A DNA stretch of 64,000 nt, from assembly GCF_963678635.1 (NCBI RefSeq), contig NC_087068.1, positions 32,552,318-32,616,317 of the forward strand. The letters run 5' to 3'. Of the stretch, positions 11,201 to 19,534 are shown piece after piece. The notes under the pieces were generated by a model. The model was not told where the DNA came from, did no database searches, and was given only the letters and a program-made list of their open reading frames with translations. Made by a program: the position numbers and the translations under genes. Within the stretch, counting starts at the first letter, position 1, and every line of letters begins with the position of its first letter. Source of the DNA: Symsagittifera roscoffensis. Its lineage: Eukaryota > Xenacoelomorpha > Acoela > Convolutidae.

Positions 11201-11479
11201 TTTATTGTGATTCTGATTTGGTGAGTTGAATTCTATGGAGTAGATTCCGTATTGTTGTGTTAGGTTACATATATCTTTTAGATAGTGATCGATAATTTGT
11301 CTTTTGATTTTTACATCTGGGAACTCTGTTTTACATGGACTGATTCCGGGTTCAAACAAATTTAAGAGTAAATTTTTGCAAAATATATGCTGTCCTCTAT
11401 CAGTGGTTGCATCTACGATAAAGGGGAAGATATCATCATCATCTGGACTTTCTTCACCTGGGGTGTGCGTTGAGCTCAT
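5201..11479 (-). CDS. gag-pol: Gag-protease-RT-RNase H polyprotein (2092 aa) of the env-bearing Gypsy element
   Basis: Start ATG at 11479. Domains in order: N-terminal region (1-600) with Q/N/P-rich stretches; capsid-like region (~600-830, Retrotrans_gag type); one CCHC zinc knuckle (CNYCRRYGHSISEC, ~844-857); about 200 residues almost entirely N/S/R/Y/Q; aspartic protease (FLIDSGAES, DSG at ~1231); reverse transcriptase (~1620-1820) with VLDARYLN, FTTADMNSAYNQMPL and catalytic YLDD (~1739); Ty3-type RNase H (~1880-2000) with CDASNFGIGAAL, RECTAI, FTDHKP and LPDTLSR. No internal stop, and all catalytic residues are present. Gag and pol are in one frame, so any control of their ratio is not by frameshift between them. 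The N-terminus overlaps the upstream 155-codon ORF by 26 bases. It replicates the element in cytoplasmic particles. Confidence 0.95.
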   Translation of the reverse strand: MSSTHTPGEESPDDDDIFPFIVDATTDRGQHIFCKNLLLNLFEPGISPCKTEFPDVKIKRQIIDHYLKDICNLTQQYGIYSIEFNSPNQNHNKYIIQTDDLDLEFSKVFSEYIKSIQYHNSQRANSIFTNEVFAIIYSYISILENEIQIPNVSPTETSKHIRVRHEITLLSSFLNIIKENFTKDEVSQHTKHDLQKILAWFIIDYFTHNIDFISQARKNFRPQNSNDDTAITEQSDYVWDPEWSHPAFINFPQSISSQAISTISYVRDYVRVIPLTIDATPLNYNTFLPDMQNNSLNSTVIHNENLNGTRNLTQQDIQTPSHFINEEIVHTTTTQQSISPIRPNLTTPRNTNPSQTQVTLQSTVKPSVAPKYSHMDYQTYRPMTIPPKTRKTFTRNNFADHNYNYTHPSKTNYQPRKKFSNYTRSRNWDNSMAPPNSVNFQTNLHPPQDCSENYPFFQQNKNKKQTSYQMDYLSSDDDFLQPDIFAPYNQEYRGQGIQKPHKNHRIFSPQPIDTQNQHPIQQQNPINTQSFQPIQQQNPMIANSYQPTQMQNEIPLPYYLQQHEITRNQLSNFSQMPNAAESLQMTMNPYLIGGSSITSNKPLMVFTGTDPEYSVEDYLNAVTANLILNIGPEPINTPLHQNWIHRRTALIQTTLDGAAQKSFSVLPVEIKSNWKRFTQEFSKMFDSERNKQQQRVLCNEIRRLPNETIKQLAVRIETLVRKAYSLNTHDYKNTKMTEILMMTLTPQLRKIAIKKRASHPSSIREPDLDFRKLVDKLEQAEITMKLEETENLKLQYVNRIETASTNINNIQESDTDLVEKITEILNIYEKHPNFKGKPSFKKWCNYCRRYGHSISECRQKQQDNQNKPQKYKEPNKSFYQYMKKDQNLPNKTVYSNNSSGKPLPNNTNYTRNQSPYNSNYRGRSPERRNTQNSSQNHYNRPNSRNNYSRPNSNTQRFVSRSNSQSRNNYYPNNQSRNSSYNRNRNYSNNRNRSYSNNRNQNYPNNQSRNNSYNRSNYNRPNNNYQNRSRNNSQNRHSSYNNRYRNYSQSPHRNNNNYNNSNNRHRSSTPKHQRHINQVQSNPETTSDPPGIDDTVTDTLQLNQINCGSSDSESDAENTLSINMIKVENDYEPVIYEKPFSSHIYENQSELLHNYYIEPVHSTPTTQKTNEINTTNQPNENEKTKCLNTNHIYQNIQKEQPKEKIWTIPFLLESPRSKEFQPSDLEIDFLIDSGAESNIINIPTWNEIKTLHPKLTPLETSSKLATAQGSTLINYGKIQLFLLPTRTMEQNKILTKPIKQIFHITDIKYNIIGIPFISKYIPTINILNSKISIKDKYTKTKDTSLTFFQRLNKQPPFFSKFYPIYNQQRKHLKPLSGNIYNFSIKQVHQYDKKQNKQKFYMSDFEFKPIHKFFKITISSIKYLKNSNSDIISLHVYNNTPYQVTLPLGLLGYCETNATISPIHEKAYRVNNILQLLDICQSTILNEELSINNIISNENRNTDYFTKTPYFKPTFNISNYTENQKKFLTMFNFQHSQITQDEFEKLAKQLIKYSSVYATSKFDVGKISSSLHLPLKPDAVFKKQRASKVPIHLHDKVNRLLDILEQYNIISPVNKEEQPKGNTFINPVIILAKGESLKIVLDARYLNSLIDESKCNWPIEPIQVILTKINGKYFTTADMNSAYNQMPLDEQSRRLTQFVIGNQQYEFNRLFYGISIGPAAFSAFMSKIFRPLILKKNAITYLDDVFMQSQTKEEMFNVLEQYHQILQNENLKAAPDKSHFFLTRVKFLGHNIERKTITPLKSRIDAIQKLQPPTNKKKIQEFLGMLNFLSKYVYKMQLYLRPFYNILRQQNNFEWNTEHQARFEEIKKLLTEQISNTIPDSNQPFYAMCDASNFGIGAALLQSHNGTNKMNLISANSRLFTQAELRLSNLMRECTAIIYTLTEYEFLILGSKHPTVLFTDHKPIIFLFTQKSNPNHRVYRFQLILMKFPNLHIVWTAGKNLALPDTLSRNTPPELLTRKTTVEIPKNIKFYLAENETSPRLECKYAVKTDVEQSQINNLQHFPLYLDCQNNHYEVDLLGTSTFKPIPYSQWIKK

Positions 11480-11921
11480 TTTTTCGTTCGATGACTGTTA
11501 ATATGTAATTATCAATGTGTCTAATTGGTTGATTCCAATTGTATAAATGTACTGGTTTGTGTTTATACTGCTTTTTTATTCTTCTTTTTCCTCTTTTTGA
11601 TGAATTTGAAGTTGTTTCTGAGTCAGAGAAATATAATTGATCGTGAATTGGGCAATTTTTATCTATTGATTCTTTTAGTTTATAAAGTTCGTCTAAACTG
11701 TTGGTTTCTGATTCTGAAAATGCGTTTCGATTTTTTGAAAATCTTTTTCGTGTTATTTGTCTTTGTTTAGTTATTATTTTTCTCTTTAATGTTTGTCGTT
11801 TTGTTCTAATGTATCCAACTGTTTGTGTATGAGGTGTGATTACAAGGTCGTATTTTTTGTTATCTATTTCACAATTGTGTAAAACGATTGTTTGTTTATT
11901 TCCTAGGTTTTTAAATGACAT
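11454..11921 (-). CDS. Small basic ORF upstream of gag (155 aa)
   Basis: ATG at 11921-11919; the stop overlaps the gag-pol start by 26 bases in another frame. The protein is rich in Lys and Arg (TKRQTLKRKIITKQRQITRK; KRGKRRIKKQYKHKP) with a Ser/Glu-rich middle (FSESETNS, FSDSETTSNSS). No family recognised. Ty3/Gypsy elements normally have no gene before gag, so it may be a nucleic-acid-binding accessory protein or the first exon of a spliced env message. The length and overlap with the gag ATG, typical of reinitiation or coupled translation, favour a real gene over chance. Confidence 0.5.
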   Translation of the reverse strand: MSFKNLGNKQTIVLHNCEIDNKKYDLVITPHTQTVGYIRTKRQTLKRKIITKQRQITRKRFSKNRNAFSESETNSLDELYKLKESIDKNCPIHDQLYFSDSETTSNSSKRGKRRIKKQYKHKPVHLYNWNQPIRHIDNYILTVIERKNELNAHPR

Positions 11922-11939
11922 AAGGTTTAGGATGACGGG

Positions 11940-12560
11940 TGCAAAAGGTTGTTAAATGATTTCTATTTGCTTAAACTGTTAGTCCTTACCATTTTTTTTT
12001 GTTAGCCTAACCTGGGTCTATTTGTTCAGGGTTGGGGAGAAAAGTATATCAATTCCGAAGAATGATTTTATACTTTCTCGTGGCTAGTATAAGCTAAGGT
12101 GTTAACTTACTTAATCTTACTTGAGGGTAGTGATTGTGTTCAGGGTTGGAGAATAGTAAATCGATCCACAAGGTTCAGGTATAATTAGAACGCGAGTAGT
12201 TCGTTAGATACTATTTTAAACTTACTAAGTCTAAGATTTATCCTGGGTCTGGTAAGAGGGGGGATCAAGTGAAGGATGAATAACCGAAGTTCTTCACTGT
12301 TTATCCTAATTTGAATGATTAGTTTTGTTCAAAAATTTCTATTAGTCCTGGGTTTTTAGAAAGGGTTGGATAGTGAATCGACGTTTGAGGTCGTTAGACA
12401 CTAGTTAAGTGGGTGGGGGAGAACAAAGTTGTTCTTTTTGATCCAAGGATAGGCCTTGATGATCAAGTTTTAAATTTAATTAAATAGAAAATGATTTAAG
12501 ATCCAAGGATAAGCCTTGATGATCTGATTTTAAAATTAAGTGAATTTAAGTTTAAAATGA
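11940..12560 (-). repeat. Leader region with degenerate short repeats
   Basis: No coding frame. A GGGTTGG-centred motif followed by AATC(G/A)A recurs at about 12028, 12142 and 12368, and the block GATCCAAGGATA(G/A)GCCTTGATGAT occurs twice (about 12440 and 12500) in a ~60-bp tandem repeat. Position upstream of the first ORFs suggests the 5' untranslated leader of the env-bearing element. A primer-binding site could not be recognised. Confidence 0.45.
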
Positions 12561-13438
12561 TTTAAATTTGTGTAAAGAAAAGATTTAGTATTTTTATGAT
12601 ATTAGTGAGCTTATGAATGCTGTTATGTTTAGGTGATGAAGCTGGAACAACAGGATGATTTATAATTACTAACCATTTATTGTCATGCTACTAATTTTTA
12701 TTTTGTTTTTTCAATAAATATTTTTTAAACATGTTTTGTATATTACTGCAGAAATTAGGAAAACGATCTGAGATCTTTTTATCAATCGTTATTGTATATT
12801 AATAATTTTGTTTAGCGCCTGTAATGATTTTGAAGATTGACTTCAAAATTTTATGTTTGCAAATGAAAATATAAATTCATTGCTAGTAGTATTCTAAATA
12901 CAAAAGTTTGTTCTGGCTTTTGCCGAACTATCATATAACTATATGGTAAGTTTCTGCTTTGTCGTATGTCGTCTCTGGTTCGAGGTCTTCTTCCAATTCC
13001 GGGTAGTTCTGTTATCGTTCGGAATATTGGCTCTGATCTATTGAGTCGTAGAGACATTTCGATTAAATTATTGTCGTATAACATTTTGTAAATGTTTTGT
13101 CTAAATTCTAATCTATTATTGGTTAATTCTAAGCTATTAAGGTCTTGTTCGAGACTTATGGTCGCACCAGATGAGTTATGACCGATGGGTATAACTCATA
13201 GAGTAATTTCGGATAGGGTACACCGTCTGCTCGTCACGCTATCTTATTTTCGGCCGGATAGATTCGTGCAACTTCTTAGTCTAATACCGATCCTAATCTT
13301 ACTCTTATACTATCTAGTCTCAGGTTGTTTAACTAGTCTCTGCTAGGCTCAATAGATCTAGGGTACACTGGTTTATTGCGGTTGCTGAAGTCTTCTTGGA
13401 GAGTCAACTAATTTCTAAGTTAAATTCAAATCTCTCTG

Positions 13439-13466
13439 GTGCTGAAATTACAAGTAATTTCAGCAC
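13439..13466. repeat. Perfect inverted repeat, 12-bp arms, 4-nt loop
   Basis: GTGCTGAAATTA, loop CAAG, then TAATTTCAGCAC. Arms are fully complementary. It does not lie next to a recognisable gene end; role unknown. Confidence 0.7.
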
Positions 13467-13939
13467 TTACAAATAAGTGGATTGTTAGTCAGATGGATCA
13501 TGATTGGTTAATATTAAATACTTTACATTGGTAAAATATCTAATTTATCCAATCATAAAATGTAGTTTAGATCAGGTTCCAGCTCGATCCCGTTTTTGCT
13601 TGAGCAGCTGTAAAATCTCCTGATTTGAACGTCCAATTAGGCCTGAGAGTTCAGCCTAATGATTATTTATCTCCGGCTCTAATTGAGCTACATTGGCTGC
13701 CAATGAAATAATGAAATAATTCTATAGTTGCAACCAATGCTTTCCAAAATTTGTAAGATAAACACTCGCCAAATTATCTCTGCAACATGTTGTTGCCCCT
13801 GATGGAAGAACTGTTGAACCGCGACTCAAAGTAAGAGGAAGAACAAAGTATATACAGCAAACTTTTCTGTTTCTGCTTTTGCCGCTTGGAATAAAACTTC
13901 AAGGGATGTTCGATATGTGCCGTCTTTTGAAGCTTTACG

Positions 13940-14011
13940 CTCAATTCGAAGACTCAATTTGATTTTTGTAGCACACTCAATTCGAAGACTCTTGGTGATT
14001 TTTGTAGCACA
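13940..14011. repeat. Two tandem copies of a 36-bp unit
   Basis: The unit starts CTCAATTCGAAGACTC and ends GATTTTTGTAGCACA; the second copy differs by a few bases in the middle. A minisatellite-like duplication in non-coding DNA. Confidence 0.7.
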
Positions 14012-14339
14012 CTTCGTATGTTAAAATAAGTGAATTTTTATCTTCTGATTTTTATGATTTCAAAATTTGTTTGCACTTCGTTTAGTTGACGTGCCAATTA
14101 ATGAGTTTATCTCATTTCTGATTTTATTTCATTTCTAGTTTTGATATAAACGAATTCATTTGACGGTTTTGACTGAAATTGGCTCACAACAGGCGGCTTA
14201 TGCGTGTAATAAATGAAGGGAGTAGTTCCTACTTGAAGACCTTATAACAATGGCTGTTTCCTATATTTTCGGCTACTTAGTCGGTCGGGGCTTTTATTGA
14301 GATTGTCAGCTAAACTGATTGTTTGGCGGATTGGCTGAT

Positions 14340-14790
14340 TTAGAAAGCTTGACAGCTGTGGCATTTATGGCAGCTGGTTATGGTGATGATATTGCTTGCA
14401 CCTGTGGCTGCCGGTAATGGCTCTCGGTTGTATCCTGCTTGGAGAAAAAAGGCTGGAATCGATATGATCATTTGTCTGTTACTTCTGCTATGATGTGCCC
14501 AATTGGCCAGAAACTTATCGGTTTCTTGAGCTGAAAACTCATAACAATTTCTCCAACTGTGATATTCGGCGTCTTTTTCGTCCAATGTTGTTGAAACAGC
14601 AGCGTCCATACGATTCTCTTGATCAGCTGTTTCCGAAATTCGGAATTGCCGTTTGAGTGTTGATGAGGTGGAGCAAAAGCCTGTAGTGTCTTGAGCATAA
14701 AACTGTTCGGCGTGAGGGTTTCAACGTTATCCTAGTACGACCAAAATGTTTTGATGCGTGTTGATCTGGTCAAATTAGGGTTGCTTAGCG
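14340..14790 (-). pseudogene. BEL/Pao retrotransposon pol C-terminal relic
   Basis: On the minus strand, broken frames read ETLTPNSFMLKTLQ, then a W-containing spacer, then PNITVGEIVMSF and PISFWPIGHIIAEV. This reproduces the BEL/Pao integrase end: the ALTPNHFL-type motif, then the VGDxVLxxD...WPLGRI signature of the DUF5641-like tail. Stops and frame changes occur before and after. Upstream integrase catalytic motifs could not be read, so only a short fossil remains. Family assignment rests on motif order only. Confidence 0.5.
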
Positions 14791-15386
14791 TCTGGTTTTC
14801 TATAATGGCAGAGAACGAGTCTTCAATTGATCTGTAGTTTTTATACATCTTCAAAACGAAAAGCATAAGTGGGGATGGAAATCCAATCATTTTCTCTCAA
14901 GAACTCTCGCGCTAAAACTGTCAGGCGAATTCGTCATTGAACTCTTGTTTTCAATTTGTTTTATTTCCTATAAGTTTTTACCATTTTCAGAAGCTCTTTT
15001 GGCATTGCACTTGGTTGCAAAATTTTTGACGGGTTTTGATGAAGGCGTTTGCTGATTTGCCCTGGCTTATACTGACAAATACCCTCCATATGAATTGAAT
15101 CATGTAGTTTTAAATGCAATTGGTCCGAACAGCTTTTCTGAAAGGTTTATTGAAAGCGACAAATTAGACGTTTGGGAGTCTAGCAGAGGGTAGGTGCGAG
15201 AGTTCAGGCTGAATTTCGGTTACATGCTGTCGGTCCGCAGTCGCAAAAGATGTTATTCCTTAAGTAGACGATCCCGTGTGCCGTAGCGAGGCTAAAGCTG
15301 ATTGCCGATGCGGATTCTGTCGAAAGAGTAATTGAACAACAACATTCTTCGTGCAGGACAATAAAAATATTATGGAAGTAAACCAG
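14791..15386. other. No recognisable gene
   Basis: No supported coding sequence; probably decayed flank of the BEL/Pao relic, ending at the 5' LTR of the next element. Confidence 0.4.
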
Positions 15387-15668
15387 TTATCCATACAGAT
15401 ATATCGGAAATCCATAAAAAACTGCCCAGTGCTAAAACACCAAACTTTAATTCTATTTGATAACCATACCTGATAACAAGTACTTAACTTAAACATATGG
15501 ATGTCTGATCTATTTTTAATACTTATTAAGACTAATGCCATAACCAATAGCTATCTATGAGTCTCTGTCTCTCTCATGATTTCGAGGTCACATTCGTATC
15601 AGACATAACTTTAACTGAATGATTTTAAGTTGCAAAAGAATCTTCTTATTTCTTAATTATCAACAGCT
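15387..15668 (+). repeat. 5' LTR of the outer Gypsy element
   Basis: Aligns with 25755-26027 over its whole length with scattered substitutions and small indels. Shared landmarks include AACTTAAACATAT, TAGCTATCTATGAGTCTCT, CTCTCATGATTTCGAGGTCA and CGTATCAGACATAACT. Canonical TG/CA ends are not obvious, consistent with age. Confidence 0.8.
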
Positions 15669-16861
15669 AGTTTCACAAAGAATAGATCTCATACCTACAC
15701 ACGTTCCGTGGGTACAACATGCCACAGACAGCAGTAAGAAAGAACCACTGGCCATCGCACCGTTCTGACAGAAAACCTCAGCGGAACCACCGATCGAGTG
15801 AGAAAAGTGGAACTAACAACTATTTCTAGGCATCTTCGCAAAAGATGGTTCTAAATTGCAAAAGCTATTGCTAGATCCATCCTCAGTTAGAAAAAATTGA
15901 GAGGCTGGATACGAACCTCAGTTAGACTGGGAAACGGCAAAGCAATCAAAAGATCGAGGTATCCGAAATCAAGAGAAAAAAGAGTCCAGTGGGAAACCCA
16001 ATGCATCCAACTTGAAAACTGAGGACCCACAGTGGACAGAATACCGTGAGACGAAGCCGATATTAAGGTTCGCAGCTACATTTATCTTAGCTTAGTAATT
16101 GAAGGGCAGCGACGAGTTAGCCAACACTCGTCGCTGCCCAGACTTAAAAACCCAAAAGATCACAACCAGAATTTTTTGGACAAGGTTACAACATCTATTC
16201 GTCAAAGACCGCAATGTCACCTTTAAAAGATATGAAGCATTCAAGAGAAGTAAGGCAAAACAGCAAAACTCGAACAATTCCATTGCGGCCTGACGGAATT
16301 AGTGGTAAAATGGAAACTTTAAATGCACTTGTTGCCAAGAGGGTGGCATCGAAGCCAAAGTCATTGGGGACTTTTTCACGAACAATATGACGAACGATGA
16401 GGTGCAAAAAGACTTAACGGCATAGACAAAACCCAAAACAAGCATTCGATAATGCAATCCATACAGAAGGACCTTGAAAATCAGAACTAAATCCGTAAAC
16501 AAGGAGTAACAGGATCGTCAAACCAGCAGTTGGGGAGAAAAGCGGAAGCAGTCGGATTCATACAGAGGAGAGGAATTTCAAACTGGAAGAATCAACGAGG
16601 CGGTAGAGGCCATCCACAATGACAAAAGGGAAACTAACAAAGCCTGGGAGCAGACCAAAAGCAGCACTGCTTCAAACGCGGAAGTTTTTTTGGAAGGTGG
16701 TCATTCAACAAAGTCCAGTAAAGGGCAAATTATTCATTAGGTCCACTTAACGAGGCCACTATGCAAGACTTTACAAATCCTCCGATGTCAACGCTATACA
16801 GAACAAACAAAGCCCAGAGCAAACAATACAGGACACAGATATGGCAGCAGATGTTAGCTAG
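15669..16861 (+). pseudogene. Gag-region remnant of the outer Gypsy element
   Basis: Located between the 5' LTR and the nested insertion, where gag is expected. Only short frames remain, e.g. 16099-16293 with a basic stretch (RIFWTRLQHLFVKDRNV) and a following KCTCCQEGG-like cysteine patch. No capsid or zinc knuckle can be called with certainty; assignment is by position. Confidence 0.45.
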
Positions 16862-17152
16862 TGTGGTGTGGCGTAGTTTATTAGATTATTATGACGTCAT
16901 TAGTGTGCTAGCTATTCGTCCTAAACTTGCCTTTTTGTTTATCAAGGTCGTGACCGACCTGCCAATCCTTTATAGATTTATCACTATGTGCTCTTATTCA
17001 TTCTGTTACAACTTATGAAAGATTTAGGTTGTATTTAAAAGATTTGTCATGACATTATCTAAGTACTGAACTATCTATATTATTTACATTACTATTAAAC
17101 ATAAACAAGGAGAATTGATTCTTGTTTTACAACCGTTCTTTGAGTATTCACA
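16862..17152 (+). repeat. 5' LTR of the nested element
   Basis: Contains TGACGTCA (16892-16899), the inverted AGGTCGTGACCGACCT motif, and TATTTAAAAG (17032-17041) where the 3' LTR has TATATAAAAG. A 13-bp insertion near 16909 (a GCTATTCGTCCTA block) is absent from the 3' LTR. Confidence 0.92.
16892..17041 (+). promoter_or_regulatory. LTR promoter elements (CRE-like site and TATA-like box, 5' copy)
   Basis: TGACGTCA is a full cAMP-response-element palindrome, the consensus for CREB/ATF-type bZIP factors. About 130 bp downstream lies the TATA-like TATTTAAAAG, weakened relative to the 3' LTR. The order upstream site, then TATA, fits a retroviral U3 promoter. Confidence 0.5.
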
Positions 17153-18230
17153 TGGCGCAGCCAGCAGTTTCGACCTCAGAGGATCGAACTGACATGTTAG
17201 GCGTACCCGTATTCTGGCATAAACCAACTGCTGATCCACCCTGTAGTTGGGATTCTTGGATAGGACAATTCAACTTGGCAATCACTTTGAGAGAAAGGTG
17301 TGATCCACGCGAACTGTTAAAACTTCCGGGTATAGTACATGACGATCCTGTTCCAAAACCAGAAGCTGTGGGGGTGGATGAAGATGCTGCAGCAATCGCA
17401 AACCGTATTGCACGAAACGACGCAGCTGTCCGAAGAATTACGGAAATGAACGAAGAGCGCCGGGCGAAAGGTCCCAGAGTTGCACTAGGAGTGTATTATT
17501 ACGAGGTTGAACAACGAATTAAGTCTCGTTTATTTTTCTCGCTCGGCTCAGAAGGGAGGAAAAGATTCTTCCAAAATTACCCACACGCGGATCTCAGTGC
17601 AATATCATTTCGGGAATTTCACGAATTCTGTGTTCTCCTTTTCAGAAAGGAGAAAAATTACATTATCGAACGTATGCAAATGTACAACGCGGTACATTCA
17701 GATCGAGAAGGTTTGGAAGCATTTTATCTGCGGTTGACCGGACAAGCCGCCCTGTGTGGGTGGACAATCGATCAGGAAAAATAAGTTGTTAGAGTTATCT
17801 TCATTGCCAAGATGAGATATAAGGATATTCAGAGAGAACTGTGTATTCGTCCAGGCGCTACTCCAGAGGATTCTCTGAAATCAGCGTTACTTCAAGAAAA
17901 AGGGGCACAAACGGCCACCGATTTGCAAAGGCAACTTGGGAGTTCGTCTTCGACGGGCAATTTCTCCCAGTCAGGCACTACTTCGGGTCCCAAAACTCCC
18001 GAATAAAACAGGAACCTACCTTCTCTGTCCAGGGAAAGAAACTATCTGATAGGATTAGTCGACACAGAACAGTAAGTCAAAGGGGAACAACGAGAAATCG
18101 AAGTCGTGTTATTTCTGTGGCAATAGATTTTCAGCAAATCACAAGCATAGTTGTCCAGCCAGAAATGTCACTTGTAGGAACTGTAGCAAGAAAGGTCACT
18201 TTGCCAAATGCTGTAATTCTAAGAACGTAG
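17152..18230 (+). pseudogene. gag: Gag of the nested element with zinc knuckles, broken
   Basis: The ATG is formed at the LTR/primer-site boundary (last LTR base A plus TG). Frame 1 runs MAQPAVSTSEDRTD... through a capsid-like region (CSWDSWIGQFNLAI; QRIKSRLFFSLGSEGRKRF; FREFHEFCVLLFR) to a TAA at 17782-17784, continues in frame past it to a second stop near 18004, and then the nucleocapsid is in another frame. That part (18107-18214) has two Cys clusters, CYFCGNRFSANHKHSC and CRNCSKKGHFAKCC, the paired arrangement common in invertebrate Gypsy Gag. Two stops and one frame change make it non-functional as read. Confidence 0.8.
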
Positions 18231-18284
18231 CGAATGTAGAAGCTGAGTCAGATGAGACAGTGGAAGAAAATTGAGCCAGGAAAA

Positions 18285-19534
18285 CTACTTTAACAATTCG
18301 TCAATCTCAGTCAGTTCATAGTTTAGAAATTTTGAAGTCACCAGTGGTCGCTAAGGACCAGAAATCGTTAACCGGGTTGATGGGCATTTTGGATTTCGAT
18401 GTACCGTCGGAACTTACGGACGAAGATGCCAGTCTATGCCTCATGAAACGAGCAATCATTAACCGGGACTAAAAAGGATTTTGTCGTATCGATTCCTACA
18501 TAAAATCCTTTTGGCATTGTGCAGCGGTGGTTGATGGCTGTATTTTTGTAGACAATAGGATCGCTATACCCATGTGCCTACGAAAACCATTATTGTCTCG
18601 GCTACATAGGTCGCATGTGGGTCAGTTAGCCATGGTTGATGCTGCGCAATACATCTGGTGGCCCCGAATGCATCGAGATATTGTCCAGCTTTGCAAAGAT
18701 TGTCCCCAGTGCACGAAGTTTGGTAAGAATTTGAAAGCGAACGCTTCATTTAACTCTTCGAAGCCTTTACCCCTTTTGTCTGGTCCTAATGAAGAGCTGC
18801 AGCTCGATTACGCAGGCCCTCTACTCGATTCGTTTGGTAACAGTATGTATACCTTGGTCGCGATCGACCGTTACTCAAAATATCCGTCAGCTATGATTAC
18901 ACGTTCTACGGGAAGACGGAAGATTATTAAATTTCTTAAATCGTATATTCAACAGCATAGTATCCCCAAATCTATCAAAACTGACCAATATTCTGGTTTT
19001 AAGAACAAATTAGTGCAAAATTTTTGTCAAGATAAAAATATTGCACAATATTTCTGCCCGGTGGGGGACCATCGTGGTTGCGGTCTAGTAGAAAGGTCGA
19101 TCCAAACGATTAAACGTCGTTTGGGCGCCTCGCGGTTGAGTTCGGATTTTTCAAATGTTCAAGATACTCTTAGAAATATTATTGAAGATATTCGGATTAC
19201 AAAAAATTCTGTTACTGGGGTTTCACCGTTTGAGCTTCATTTTGGCCGTCCTCCGAATACGGAGCTATCTATTGCGGCTGAGCGTTTATCTACGGGCGTT
19301 AATTTAGATAACGAACAATTGGAACGGGACCTATTAACACCCGAACAGCGTCGGGAGCAGTGCGATAGCCGACCGAGGATAAAAGTGGTCAGGAAGGGGC
19401 AAACAAGCCCGACGGTGTCTCCATACTTTGGTGGACCGACGGATTCAGTTTCGTATACACCTCACGACCGCGCTCTGGAGAACCTGGCACATTCCGCCAA
19501 TCAGTGGCTGACCTTGAGGGAGTCAAAGCATTGA
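18285..19534 (+). CDS. Integrase of the nested element
   Basis: The long frame starts at 18527 (335 codons), with weaker coding-like sequence upstream to the gag end. HHCC domain: LLSRLHRSHVGQ ... CKDCPQC; core: QLDYAGPL (first Asp), IKTDQYSGF (second Asp), GLVERSIQTIKRR (Glu), giving an intact D,D,E set with typical spacing. It would carry out strand transfer of element cDNA. It is the best preserved gene of this element and sits directly after gag because the protease-RT-RNase H segment is absent. It overlaps the downstream Ser-rich frame by 31 bases. Confidence 0.85.

Larger units (their letters stand above)
1..12560 (-). mobile_element. Env-bearing Ty3/Gypsy LTR retrotransposon, 3' end outside window
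   Basis: Read on the minus strand this is an ordered retroelement: leader with short repeats, a small basic ORF, Gag-protease-RT-RNase H, integrase, two small hydrophobic ORFs, a P/T-rich frame and an Env-like frame. The domain order (integrase after RNase H, DSGA protease, YLDD RT, GPY-type integrase tail) is that of Ty3/Gypsy (Metaviridae). The 3' LTR would lie beyond base 1, so the 5' LTR at the right could not be delimited by comparison; the right limit given is only where leader-like repeats end. The very long uninterrupted gag-pol frame suggests a fairly young insertion, although two breaks are visible (A-run near 5204-5210, stop at 581-583). Confidence 0.85.
12561..14339. other. Unassigned stretch, possibly including the 5' LTR
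   Basis: Mostly non-coding. A 77-codon minus-strand frame at 13084-12851 is not recognised and may be chance. The stretch could contain the 5' LTR of the element to the left, but the partner LTR is outside the window. It also holds a perfect hairpin (13439-13466) and a 36-bp tandem repeat (13940-14011). Confidence 0.3.

Noticed and set aside
13140-13270. Possible tRNA gene or primer-donor-like sequence
   Set aside because: No cloverleaf with A and B boxes could be drawn.
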